64,000 bases of DNA from Cristatella mucedo (taxonomy: Eukaryota > Bryozoa > Phylactolaemata > Cristatellidae): NCBI GenBank assembly GCA_009760855.2, contig WPIO01000002.1, positions 8,742,001 to 8,806,000 of the forward strand, in the 5' to 3' direction. The notes beneath the pieces are model-generated. The model saw only the letters and a program-made list of their open reading frames with translations. It did not search any database and was not told the DNA's origin. The first letter of the stretch is position 1; each line of letters opens with the position of its first letter. The position numbers and the translations under genes are program-made. Shown here piece after piece: positions 1-10,874 of the stretch.

Positions 1-1063
1 GTCACTAGAGTAGGAGGAATATGGGCTTTCTGTTTCAGCTATAGCGACATAGCTTCGATAGCAAACGTTGTATTTGTCCAATGTAGCTACCACTGTTGGT
101 CGCAGCATGATTGTAGCTTTTGTCTTTCAGCTTTTGAACTTTTGAACTTACTCGTCGTGGGCCATTAATACCACGGGCAATAGCTTAGAAAGATAACTGA
201 GGCGAAAGCTGGATTTAAATCGCGATATCAGTGCCGCGAGGGCTTCACGTTGGTATATGGTGACGTGAGCCCAGACACAAATTGTATAACGGTATTATTA
301 ACTAACTCAGAGAGCTATTGATGTGGGCCTCAAATAACGCGAAAGAAGAGTCAGCCTGTATTGACGGTACCGCTAGTTGTAACTTCGCATGCAGCGTGCT
401 GCTTTGTTAAGAGTCCCGTGGCTTCCTTGAGTATGCATTTTTTGGGGCCTTTGGTTTTTTCAGAGGTGTTCATTACCGCCTAACAAATTTAAAGCGTCTA
501 GAAAGAGATTGAGGTGTCTGGGGGCGCAGTTTCAAGTAATTCTTTATTATTATAATTACTGTAGCCGCATCAAACATTTCGCGCTTTGCTAGCAGCAGTT
601 TAAGCGACTCTGGGTTACTGAAATTGGTTGGTACGAAGATTTGTGATGAAATCGAGCGTATTTTATGCTTCTATGTCCTTTATCAACTAATTACCTGCCG
701 TCGCTAATGACAGAATTCGATATCCTAACTGAGTTGTGGTCTTCATTCTCCAACGCTTGTAAATACATAAAAGTTGTGCTTTTTCCCATACATCGAGCTT
801 CAAAGACTCGCTTGTGAGATATTTCCATCTGGATCTTCTTTGATTAGTACTGAACCTATAGTTAGCGATCGTTAAAGACAGTCGATACCATTTGCATATC
901 GATTGACGCTTTGTTTTCACCAACTGATCACTGCAATGGGGTGAGGTTCTCCCCGATCCACAATTCCGATCGAGAGTCGTACCAAAGGCAAGCCTTTATT
1001 TAGCAAAATAAGCGGGATTGCTAGCGCTGCTTCTCTTCCGTCTAATTTATAAATGAGACTATC
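1..1063. other. Unassigned intergenic sequence
   Basis: I see no recognisable gene, RNA or repeat here. Only short chance open frames are present, on both strands, with no family motif. Confidence 0.5.
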
Positions 1064-1218
1064 TATTAAATAAATATAATTCATTTGTATAGCGCCCCAA
1101 GAGAACTTGACCTCTATTCAGGCGCTTCACATTTTTCTCGGAGCTCGAGCCAATGACTTCAGCTAGACCGTAGTCGGGGCGAGCATCTTAACCGCTAGAC
1201 CAAATCAGCTCGGCAACT
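1064..1218 (-). mobile_element. tRNA-derived SINE, family B, copy 1
   Basis: Read on the minus strand, it starts with a tRNA-like head near 1,218: a box A like TGGTCTAGCGGTTAAGATGC and a box B like TGGCTCGAGC. The head is followed by a stem-loop tail (GAAGCGCCTGAAT...TTGGGGCGCTATAC) and an A/T-rich end near 1,064. Head and tail match the copies at 10.3, 46.4 and 48.3 kb. The tail resembles the 3' end of the LINE found throughout the window. It is non-coding and would be copied by a LINE reverse transcriptase acting in trans. Confidence 0.75.
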
Positions 1219-3693
1219 TTACCTGTGTCCTTACGGCCTCAGTTGCTCACCTGTCGGGCAGGATGCCACTCGCAGCAATCGAGCGCCACAGGGCTCCTGC
1301 TACTGGTCACTGTCGAGACACAGAGTTACTTCTGACTTGTGTCCTGCTTCGCTTGCTAGTAACGTCTCCAAAACCTGGGACCTTCTGACAGAAAAATGCA
1401 ATTAACATTCGCGACGATAAAAACGAATCACGATAGGCCCACGTCAGCTGTATGGATGCGATATGTAGGAGTGTACACTGTCAACGTTTCGCAGTTTCGT
1501 CGCTTAGGCGGTCTCTTGCCGTCGTACCAGCTTTCCCATAAACGCTACCCTTGATGGCAGAAAGTGATCATTTCAGTGTATTCTTCAAGACGCCTGGAGC
1601 AATGAAGCAGCCAATAGCTACCGGGACCCTCTAGCGTTAGCCGCCACCCCCAAAGTCGTGTGAGCTAGTATTTTCTCATTCGCGCGATGAAAAGCTTGAT
1701 GGAGCCGCAAATCGAAAATATGTGGAAACTATTCAAAAATGGTGCTACTTTACCACCAAGTGGGAACATTTCGATATCATACACTTATAGCCGTCTTAGA
1801 GCCCGCTCAATTTCCGTCGATAACGCCGCCATATTCGTCGCAAACCGACATTATGAAGAACGGTCGTCGCACGCACTCTTCGGCAATCAAAGACAATTTT
1901 CTTGCTCTGTCTATCTGTTTCCACCATCCATATGCTTCTATGAATCTTTTTTGTTTGTCTCTACGTCAGTGGCTGCGTCTGTTTCTCATCGGAGTCGTGT
2001 TATCGGCTCGTGTGCGATTTGAATTCAACTCGGTCTCACGGCAGTGCCGCGATCGCTCAGTTTAACGAGCGAAGGTATCGCGCGTTCTTTGGACGTCCGG
2101 CCCTGTCCCAGGCTCGAGGTGACGAGCAGCGCCTGTGCTTGCCGACCAAGTCTTTCGTCGAGTTACGCGAGCTCGTGGCTAATGTTTCACTGGTGAATGA
2201 AGTGCGTGAGTCCGGTTGGAAACGCCGACAGTGAGACGAGCAGTGTGAAGCCCACACGCTAGCTTAGCTCGAGGAAATTACTCTTCTAAATAAATGAAAA
2301 TATGCGGCTCGCCGATTATCTGTAACAGTTGCGTGCTGGTCGATTCATATATGGTTCCTTTGCCGGCACGCTTTCATTCGCTATCTGTTTCTACTCGCTC
2401 CATCTACGTTTCAATATCATTTTGCGTAATGTATGAGTATTTTAGTGAGCAGTCGCTTGCGAGAGTATCGAATCGACAACACGGTAAGCAGTGTATTACC
2501 ACATCACAGGAAGAAACGTACTAGCTAGCGGCCGTGATGACGTATCCTAGGCCGGGAGAATGAACCCGTATCTTATTGGGTCCCCTGCTCTCCTGCGGCG
2601 ACTTCCACCGGAGTGGCATGCTGTCACGGCAACGCGTACCCAACACTTAGCATCATTCGATCGTTTTAACAGATGCTTTTGGCAGCGGTGCACCAAGACC
2701 TCCTCTGCATCGGTGAATGAGTTAGCTGAATAGCCGTGTCACGAATGATCTGCTAAACTTACTACACCGAGGATTTCTGAGGGATGTGATCATCATCAGC
2801 ACGTGATCACCGGTCGCGCTAGCTTTCCGTTATTTTTTCCGCAGGAGGAACTTTCATTGCTGCTACTTTTCCATCGTTCCCTGCAGTACGTCAGACTCTC
2901 GCAGCTTCCTTGCTCCTTGCACTTTTGCCGTAGCACTAAAAAGAAGCTCCTTTTAATCGCATATTTGCTCAGGACGTCAGGACGTGTGACCACTTCAGAA
3001 AAATAAAAAAGGCTAGGTCAAATTATTGAATGAGCCATCACAATCTATCTGCTGCAGCCCGACCCTGAAAATGAGGATCGACCCTCTACGTGACCGGATG
3101 AGTCCTAATGCACCAGCAGGACAAATATCAGTGCACCGTATTATAGCGGTTCTGGCCATAGTACTCAAACCTACAATTCCAGTGGTTCCTCAAAATGGTA
3201 AGCTCTCCGTCCACGTGGATCACGGCGGACTGCCAATTACGCGTCATGTCACTCGATCGATCAAGTGTCGATCACTGTATGGGCTCGTCATGTCCCTCGA
3301 TCACTGTAAGGGCAAGCGCGAGGGATCTTGGCGACGAAGAACAAAGCCCCCATTAAAAAAGCCTCGGGTTGTGATCTTCACGACGACGACCGCTGTATTG
3401 TACAAGCAGGCGAGCAAGCTGTAACGCCGAAGGCTCGGCGGGGTAAGCTTGACCTGCCGCTTACCTAGCGGCGTAGCCTATCGCCTAATGCCGTTCGGTG
3501 CGCGCCTACGCGCAATAAGCTGGCCGCCACGAAACGAGCGTTTCTGGCGCTGACCTGCTTACCGTTACTAAAGGGGGTCGTGAGTCCGCGGCGTGAATTG
3601 GAAGCAAGACACACAAATTGGGGATTTTACTGAACTTTATTCGCAAGCGCACAAAGTCGCTGCGCGTCTAGTTCAGCTTTATCTCCACACTCC
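1219..3693. other. Unassigned sequence with short open frames
   Basis: The longest open frames are 2,010-2,234 (+, 74 codons) and 3,026-3,424 (+, 132 codons). Neither shows a domain I recognise, and no convincing splice partners are visible. The motif GTCATGTC(A/C)CTCGATC occurs twice at about 3,245-3,305. An AATAAA-like site reads on the minus strand near 3,635-3,640, so a minus-strand transcript end is possible but unsupported. Confidence 0.35.
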
Positions 3694-4045
3694 TCGCACG
3701 TTCAACACTCTTGCGGAGGGAATACTCCTCTACACTAAGCGCGACCCGGACCCTAAACCCTAACCGGTGAACTAGGAATCCGTTCCCACCTGTGCCGAGG
3801 GAATACCCCAAACACGCCAACTTAAACACTCGAGCGGAGGGAGTACTTCTCCACACTGAAGTGCGAACCGGAGTCTAAACCCTACCCGGTGAACTAGAAC
3901 TCGGTTTCCACCAGTGCGACCGGAATACTCCACACACGCCAACTCAAGCACTCCTGCGGAGGAAATACTTCTCCACACTGAAGCGCGACCCGGAGCCTAA
4001 ACCCTACCCGGTGAACTAGAGCTCCACACACGCCAACTACGCCTA
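3694..4045. repeat. Tandem array, about 2.8 copies of a ~121-bp unit
   Basis: The marker GCGGAGG recurs at 3,713, 3,834 and 3,956, giving periods of 121 and 122 bp. Each unit carries CACACTGAAG(C/T)GCG, a CTAAACCCTA core and CCGGTGAACTAG. The third unit is cut short after GTGAACTAGAGCTCC. The minus strand is open across the units and gives similar peptides, which the repeat explains without any need for a gene. The first unit contains CCCTAAACCCTAACC, which looks like telomere repeat but is part of this longer unit. Confidence 0.85.
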
Positions 4046-5776
4046 GCTCGCGCCGGCAAATCCCTATGCCGAGACCACGTGCTAGCGCGCACACACACGA
4101 CACAAAAGAAACACAAAACACGAAAGAACACACAAAATGCCAGCTCGGGCGCGATACGACCGTATTCGGTGGAGTCCACCGAATCCTCCTAGCGCGCTGT
4201 CTCGTCCTGTTCCGTCAATCGCTGGCGAACAGCCCGCCCTCCTCCCTCGCTTCCAGAGAAAACGAGTCCGACGGCGGATCCGGACCAAAGACAGAAGACC
4301 ACAGACAAAAAGACACGAGGCAAAAGACACAGAGCGAGCGTCGCTCGACTCTTAAATACTTGGCTGAGACAATGGGGTAAGAGCTTAGTGGTATTGGGCC
4401 CGGACACCTTGGCCCATTACGGAAAGGAATGACTACCGTTCCCAGGCCACTGGCAGGGCACCTCCGTCCAGCTTGAATGGCGAATGGGTTCCAGACGCTT
4501 CTTTCTTGGGAAGAGGGAAGGCGGGGGTTGACAGGCCAGCCAACATCTATCAGCAGCTTCCGCGAGTATCGGACCAATTCTAAAGGCCGAATCGCCGCTG
4601 CTCGTCTCCGAGCTTCCTGGCCTGCTCCTAAGCGCTTCCTCTCTAACCGCACTGACGCTCCTCTCTGGCTCACTGCTCCAGGACAAAGGGGCTCTAGCCC
4701 GCCGCCGAACAGCTCTTGTTCGCGCTAAAATTCAGCCAAAGCCAGCAGGGCGCTACAAAGCGAGCGAGCGTACATACGGATGCACAGTACCCGTCATGTA
4801 AGCCTGACTGTAAGTCCTGAGCGCCAGTAGAGAAGAGAGAGAAAGAGAGAGGGAGAGAGAGAGAGACAGCATAGCGTGCGTACAGGCCGACGCACAGTCA
4901 GAAAGTAGTTGGGTGCAGAGCCAGCGGGGTCACGCGACCCGGCGCTGACCCGTTGCAATCAAATATCGCTTGGCGAGCCGATACCGTCTGCCCACAGTGT
5001 CCAGTGAGCTAGTTCGCAGCGCGCCCGTTGGCCGGGTGGAGTGGTGTGAGTCCGGCTGGGACTGAACAAAATTGTCGCGTGACCATGCCCACAGAACGTC
5101 CGACAGCAGCCGCCAAGTGCGAGCTCATCGCTCAGGAAAATAAGCAGCCGATAGTCAGCTGTTAAGCTCGCGAAAACTCTTATAAAGTTAAATGATTGAA
5201 CTAAACCGTATGTATTTATCAAAACTGCTCCGTTTGAGGCTGAGAAATAAGTCTTGCGGTCTACGGTCAAAAACAGGTGCATCAGCTGAACGTTGAAATG
5301 GATTTGGTAGGTCATACTACAAGCTCCCGTTTTTTCCGCCGGAAGCAATATGGCTTCACCAAAGTACTTTATAATGCGAGGGAAAAATGTAGCTCAGTCG
5401 CTATTGCCAATCGAATGGATTTCCTCTTCCAATTCATACCCTTCCAATAGCATCGGACTCGGTGGCTCGTGACAGAGAAATGAACTCACACCAGAAACAC
5501 AGAACGTCCGGTTTCTGCCCCAAGCTTGGACTCATCTCCCTCATAAAATGAGTTTACTGCATCAAAGGCACATAGGTTCATATACTCATCTAAGCACCCA
5601 TCAATGAATACGCCTCTTCAAGCGATCTGCCAAGATAAAAGCGGCTTTGGCCGCCATACGTGGCGACGGGCCATAAACCAGCTACACTTTACGTGGCGGT
5701 GAAAGTCGTATCAAGTGAAACACTGCTGTCGCTTTCTATTCGCTCCATCAAAGATTCGGCGACGTGTCACTTTTAG
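4046..5776. other. GC-rich block, no gene recognised
   Basis: Overlapping open frames run on both strands between about 4,066 and 4,728 because the sequence is GC-rich. None has a recognisable motif. A short (GA)n tract lies at about 4,831-4,867. If the receptor exon at 5,777 is preceded by an intron, the right part of this block is that intron. No exon coding for TM1-TM2 was found on the plus strand. Confidence 0.4.
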
Positions 5777-6739
5777 TACGACATACGGGAGAGCGGCGTC
5801 TGGTCGTGCCGCATCCACCGCTACCTCGTCTACTCGAGCATCGATTCGTCGGCGTGGATCCTCGTGGCGCTCACCACCGGCCGCCTCGTGTCCATACGCT
5901 TTCCCGAGGGCAGCCGTCATCACAACGGTGCCGCGCGCGCCCGCGTCGTCGTGCCGCTGATCGTGGCGGCGCAGCTCGTCTTCAACGTGCCCACGCTCTG
6001 GATGCTCGGCGACCAGCCGGTTGCTAACGGAAGCGCGAGCCACTGCGGCTACCCGGACGCGGCGGCGGCGCACTACTGGAAAGATGTGCAGCCCTACTTG
6101 TCCATGACGGAAGCGAGCATTCTGCCGTTCCTGCTCATGCTCGCCATGAATCTGATAATTGCCACCGTGCTTCGGCGACGAAACCACGATACGAACAGCG
6201 TGTACAGGAGCTCGAGACAAGAGCAGGGCCAGGCAAAGTCCGGAAAGGTCAAGGCCGTAATGCCGCTTACCGTCTCGTTCGTGTTCCTGGGTAGCACCGT
6301 GCCAACGTTCATCAACACGGCGCTCAGAGCGACGCTGCTCTACGACAAGACCTCGGCCGTCGCTGCGGGTGTCGCGCTGAGCGACACCATCACCACGCTG
6401 CTGCTGTATACTAATGGCTCCAGCAACTTTTTCCTTTACTGCCTGTCGGGCAAGATGTTCCGGCGGCAATGCCGCGCGGCGCTGTCGAGTCTGCGCGACC
6501 GCTCACTTGGCCGCGTCCCAACGGACGGCTCGGCCTTCTCGCGATCGCGCAGCGAATCGTCGGCGCCGCAGCGGAACATCGTCGCGCTTCGAAAAGCCTC
6601 GACCTGGAGCTCGTCGGGAGGCAGCTCGCTGGTGGACACGCCTCACAGCAGTCCCGGCTTGCACCGGCGCTCGCTCGAACCTGAAGCCGCCCAGCCAGGT
6701 GCCAGTAGCGGCGGCGGCAGCGTCCGCTGCGACCAGTGA
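5777..6739 (+). CDS. Rhodopsin-family GPCR, last exon (TM3 to C-terminus); N-terminal half not in window
   Basis: This is a seven-transmembrane receptor that would sit in the plasma membrane and signal through G proteins, probably a neuropeptide receptor. The frame is open for 320 codons after a splice-acceptor-like CACTTTTAG ending at 5,776. Within the fragment: W9 and C11 are the usual extracellular-loop-1 tryptophan and TM3 cysteine; TM3 is about residues 12-34; TM4 about 57-77; C90 in loop 2 is the expected disulfide partner of C11; TM5 about 107-132 with P117. TM6 and TM7 follow, and TM7 ends in YTNGSSNFFLYCLSGKMFR, a form common in invertebrate peptide receptors. The DRY motif is replaced by GRL (35-37), and the NPxxY asparagine-proline is replaced by SNFFLY. 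The tail is Ser/Arg-rich, about 95 residues. The ligand cannot be named. It could be a decaying copy, but the long clean frame argues for a live gene. Confidence 0.8.
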   Translation, partial: YDIRESGVWSCRIHRYLVYSSIDSSAWILVALTTGRLVSIRFPEGSRHHNGAARARVVVPLIVAAQLVFNVPTLWMLGDQPVANGSASHCGYPDAAAAHYWKDVQPYLSMTEASILPFLLMLAMNLIIATVLRRRNHDTNSVYRSSRQEQGQAKSGKVKAVMPLTVSFVFLGSTVPTFINTALRATLLYDKTSAVAAGVALSDTITTLLLYTNGSSNFFLYCLSGKMFRRQCRAALSSLRDRSLGRVPTDGSAFSRSRSESSAPQRNIVALRKASTWSSSGGSSLVDTPHSSPGLHRRSLEPEAAQPGASSGGGSVRCDQ

Positions 6740-8043
6740 GCAGAGCGTCTCGGACAGTTCAAGCCGTCTACGCACCGCTCTACGCACCGCTCTATGCATT
6801 CGCACACTCACACTCTCAGACACTCCGTCGCGTGTCTGGGTTAAGTTTCCGCCATACTCAGGCCGAGCCGTGACAATTGCTGCAGCCGCAACTTGCCGCC
6901 TCGGACTGTTTTACTGAGCAGAATGAGGCCGACCTGCCTGTCTGAGCGGCGCCAACGTTTCGTTTTAAGAAATGTATCGCACGGGTAGCTGGTCCTACAT
7001 TCCGGGACTTGACGAAGGCGAATAAGATATATCCAGAGAGCCGTAATCAGCCTCACCAAGCTGTACATTACTATTCTCGCCTGCTAGAAGGTTCGTTTCA
7101 AATGCCGCAAAGCTTGCCGTCAAATGCTCACTCGGGCGCAGCGATGCTCACTACTTGGGCTGCGATCATTGTCGCACGCCCGTCACCGCCATGAGCCTCG
7201 AAGCGGAGACGGCTGCGCCTGATCAGCGAGCGTCACTTCCGACCTGATACTTCAGCGTCGTATTTTCGCCGTCCACCCGCTAAGCTGTGCGTTCTTCATG
7301 CGACTTTCGTCCTCTCTTCGAAAGACAATTTGTTGAATTCATCGGAACTGCTCTCGCGTTTGTTGTTGAAAAATAGAATTCTCACCACGTCACAATGACG
7401 TAGCCTTATCTAATCTATAAGCAGCCGTGGAATGAGACTGTTTATTAGGCCTACAACGCGTTTATTAAGCCTATATATTATTGAGACTATTAGTTATTTA
7501 TTTTATTTATTATATGTGAAACCTTTATCGCTCGGAAAGCAATAAGAAGTCATAGCGCTTTCGCAAGTCGGTGATTTTGCTCGGCCCCAAAAGCTTCGCT
7601 TTCGCTTTCGCTTACTTTAATTCAATTTCTTCAGCTTGGCTGATGCTTGGGAATCTCTCGAAATTAATAGAATAACGTTTCAGCGGCAGTTCATGATAGC
7701 AATCTTAACACTGTAAATTTTTATACAGAACCCCAAAAGAACTAAACCTCGTTCTAGGCACTGTACATTGAGAGTGAAATTGAAGCAGCAGGGCTACTTA
7801 GAAACCATAGCACCACGCACAATTGCAGCATGCTTTGGCCCATAGAGAGGGCTATAAACATGGACCAAGCGAATTCTGTATCTATCTGACATGAAACTGG
7901 CTAGCTTTGTTCCCTGCTGGTAGCTTTCTAGTCCTAGTTTGGAATATGAAGTGATACTGAAGCTATGCCATCAGCAAGTCGAATGCGACAGAACCGAACC
8001 AGATGACCGGCTGCCAGCATTCTTACAGATGCGAGGTTTGCAG

Positions 8044-8046
<3 letters not shown>
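6740..8046. other. Receptor 3' flank and intergenic sequence
   Basis: This probably begins with the 3' untranslated region of the receptor gene. I see no perfect AATAAA close behind the stop, so the transcript end is unplaced. Nothing else is recognisable. Confidence 0.4.
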
Positions 8047-8079
<33 letters not shown>

Positions 8080-8168
8080 ATTCTTGCTTCAACAGCATGC
8101 GTAATTCTGCAAACCTATGTATACCTATATATACCTATACATATGTATATATATATATATATATATAT
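8047..8168. repeat. Two (TA)n microsatellites
   Basis: TA runs lie at about 8,047-8,077 and 8,136-8,168, separated by TA-rich sequence. The open frame through them encodes only Tyr-Ile repeats and is not a gene. Confidence 0.9.
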
Positions 8169-8169
8169 C

Positions 8170-8606
8170 TCTCTTATTGAATTCAAAGTATATTTAGGAT
8201 CTACATTCACTTTCTCTGGCTTACCCATACTAACTACATTATACTTACCAATAAAGCTACTCATCACACCATACACTCTTCTTCTTCTGACTCAAGTCGT
8301 TTAGCTGTGCCTCTTACCAGCCTCAAATCTTTCGGAGGCAATTCCTTTAGTTTGCATGCTCCTAAAAGGGAACTCTAAATTGACGTCAAGACATCACTCG
8401 ATTTACCATTTAAAAAGAAGCTAAAACCCACCTATTTCTAACATCATTTTCTTGATCTGTGTGGATTTTCATTTGTATGCTTGTGCATGCTGAAACTTTG
8501 CGTATTATCACTAACCAACTGACACGCATCCCACCCAGCATATTTCAAGTGCTTAAAGGGATCATTTTCATTTAAGGCTCTAAGCAAATTTCTTATTATT
8601 ATTAGT
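8170..8606 (+). mobile_element. Decayed LINE 3' fragment
   Basis: Translated in shifting frames, 8,300-8,450 follows the LINE C-terminal pattern seen better elsewhere (leucine-lysine-Ser-phenylalanine, then a Leu-Thr-Thr-Phe-Lys-Lys-like stretch). It is followed by CATGCTGAAAC-type 3' sequence, and the fragment ends in TTATTATTATTA at about 8,593. Heavy decay; no open frame remains. Confidence 0.5.
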
Positions 8607-10315
8607 TCTAATGTCGTCAATTCAGGGAAATTCGAAACTTTATTTTATGGCTAGTTCCTGGCTTGATTAAGAACACTCATGAATGAAACCGAAGTGTAGC
8701 AAGCTGGCCGCAGAGACCGGTCTGAGACTGTGAGCGGGTTAAATGGCTGCAGGTGATCAATTAATTCAAGCATGGAGAGTCAATAGCATTTTGATTCTAA
8801 AGCAAAATGCTATAGTCTAATTTTCATGTAATTTAACTGAATTTAAGTTGAAAATCACTCGAAGTTAGTCGACGCTTGCAAGCTGCAAATAATAACGTGA
8901 ATTAACATTTTGTTCTGCGTGTGTGAAACTAGTCGTGTGGACTCCTGCAAAACTGCAAGTGTTGTTAGAACGCAACTTACCCATTGCTCAGGAACAGATT
9001 GATGTGCAGTCATTCTTGCAGTCCCCTATCGTCTCAATCGAATTGGAAAATTCACGCTCACCCACTACGACCGTCGTCTCCTCCTCCTCCTCCTTCTTCT
9101 CCTTCTCCCTTGTACCCCTCCTCTCCATCATTCTCCTGCGCGCTCGCTCGCTCGCACAAACCCCGACGGAAGCCAACCGTCTGGGCGCGGAAGCGGGGGC
9201 GCCGGCTTTCGCAACGGCGGGAAACGGTGGTCGTCAGTAGCAGCAGACTGTCAGGGGACGCGCCTCGTTGCGGTCGATCACCATTCTTTAGCAGACAGTC
9301 CATTGGACCCAGCATCACTTAACTGTTAGCGTTCCACGTTGTCAGCCACGCTTCGACTGCCGGGATATTTACTATTCGTGGTTCCTGAGTTTATGATGGC
9401 TAGGATTCAGGTTCCACGATAATCCGCGGCTGGGCGGCATACAAGCCGCAGGCGCGCCGCAGTCGGCCAGTGGAGCTCTCGAAGATTAGCGCTCCTGGCT
9501 GCTTTGAGCCAGGCTGGAGCTTCGCGCGAGGCTTTCCGCGACCCGTCCTCAGTTCCGCGGCTCTCCGGCGGGGGCACCGCCGTGCGAGTGGCGCTGCGCA
9601 CGTCGTGGCTAAATGTGGACGGACGACCGCAACACTCCGTTGCAGTCGAACAGACCTGTCCACGCTGCGGACGTGGCCTTGCTATCTTAAGCTAGGGGGC
9701 TCTTCGTCACTTTCGCGTTCAGCTACCGTCAGCTCACCCGAACGCTTCGGCGCTGCACCCGAAAGTCGCTAGCGCCGCGATACCGAGGCTCCGCGCTTCG
9801 CCGGTATTTGTAACGCTTCGGTAAGCAACAACCATCGGCAACCACTACGGGCACTTTGTTTGAGGCCTAGTTTTTCGGACACGAAAGCCGCAGCCCGCAC
9901 CCGTCGTTTAATATTGCTGTCATTTAATATCAGGTATCTGCGGAATGAACGAGTCTGCAATGTGAGCCGTTGTGCGGCGTTCAATTGCCGAGTGAAAAGC
10001 ACACATGGCGCCGTTCTGAAAGGCGCCGTGCTGATACAGCTCGGCGGATAATGCACCACCGAGGGCTGATCGAAGCGCTTGGGATGCATGCCGAAGTCAC
10101 TAGAGCCCGTCCTGAAGCAGGGCTACTTGAGCCATCCTTACGCGTAGGCAATGCAGCGACACGGACGGCACCCAGCTCCAGGGGCTGCATGTCTGAGACA
10201 GCCCTGCACGGTTTCTCTCTCTCTCTCTTTCAGTCCGTGCAGTCTGGCAATTTGGATGGCGGAGTTTCTGCCGATGTCAGCAAAAGTATTGGCCATAGCA
10301 CCTGAAGCTTTTTTT
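8607..10315. other. Unassigned intergenic sequence, GC-rich from 9.0 kb
   Basis: A (TCC)n-like pyrimidine tract lies at about 9,075-9,125, and overlapping open frames at 8.9-10.3 kb run on both strands. No protein family is recognisable. The base composition could suit a promoter or CpG-rich element, but no transcript can be assigned. Confidence 0.4.
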
Positions 10316-10462
10316 AGAATAATAATAATTTAATTCATTTTCCCCTGAAAGAACTTAATCTCTAATCGTACGCTACACATATGCTAGTGGGCTCGAGCCT
10401 ACGACCTCGGACAAACCTTAGTCGGTGCGAGCACCTTAGCCACTAGGCCAAACCAGCTGCTT
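10316..10462 (-). mobile_element. tRNA-derived SINE, family B, copy 2
   Basis: Minus orientation. The tRNA-like head (GCTGGTTTGGCCTAGTGGCT and GTAGGCTCGAGC) is at about 10,390-10,460, and the LINE-like tail leads to an (ATT)n end at about 10,316-10,330. It has the same architecture as copies 1, 4 and 5. Confidence 0.75.
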
Positions 10463-10874
10463 TTTTATTGCACGCGTCATCCTTTGATCCAGTTGCCATC
10501 AGATCCCAGTTGAAGATTTCGCCTCTAGCGGTTGCAATGTATTTGCCCCTTCAGGAAGTCCGACCTGGCTTAAGGAAGACTTTGGAGTTCCTCACCAAAA
10601 TATTCCTGCGTGCCAGGCCATCGCTAATTATTGGATATTATAATATTCATGTGACTCTAAATATTGGCCATGCTATTCTTATTGGTAGCCATATTCTGGA
10701 TTTCTCGATCAACAAGAAATGGATACGCTGTCAACGATCAACCAAAAAGCACAATTCTTACTCTGAAGCGCTAGGGCCTACCGTAACTTGGTTCCTCCCT
10801 ACTTAGAAGAACTCCAGCTCAGGTTTCAGAATCCTTTCGCTCTCAGTTCCTCTATGAACAATAAAGCGGCTTTA
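10463..10874. other. Unassigned intergenic sequence
   Basis: The frame at 10,468-10,806 (+) has no recognisable motif. It directly precedes the left end of the pogo/Tigger element. Confidence 0.4.

Noticed and set aside
1687-2234. Overlapping plus frames as the missing 5' exons of the GPCR
   Set aside because: They contain no TM1/TM2 pattern and no conserved NxxLxxxxxxDL-like motif.
3747-3765. Interstitial telomere repeat
   Set aside because: CCCTAAACCCTAACC occurs once, inside a longer unit; the other units hold only CTAAACCCTA.
3668-4133. Three overlapping minus-strand frames giving similar peptides, which at first look like a repeat protein
   Set aside because: The similarity is fully explained by the ~121-bp DNA tandem array; no start, splice or family evidence.
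9400-10305. Cluster of overlapping frames on both strands as a gene
   Set aside because: High GC opens all frames; no domain, no consistent frame and no splice logic were found.
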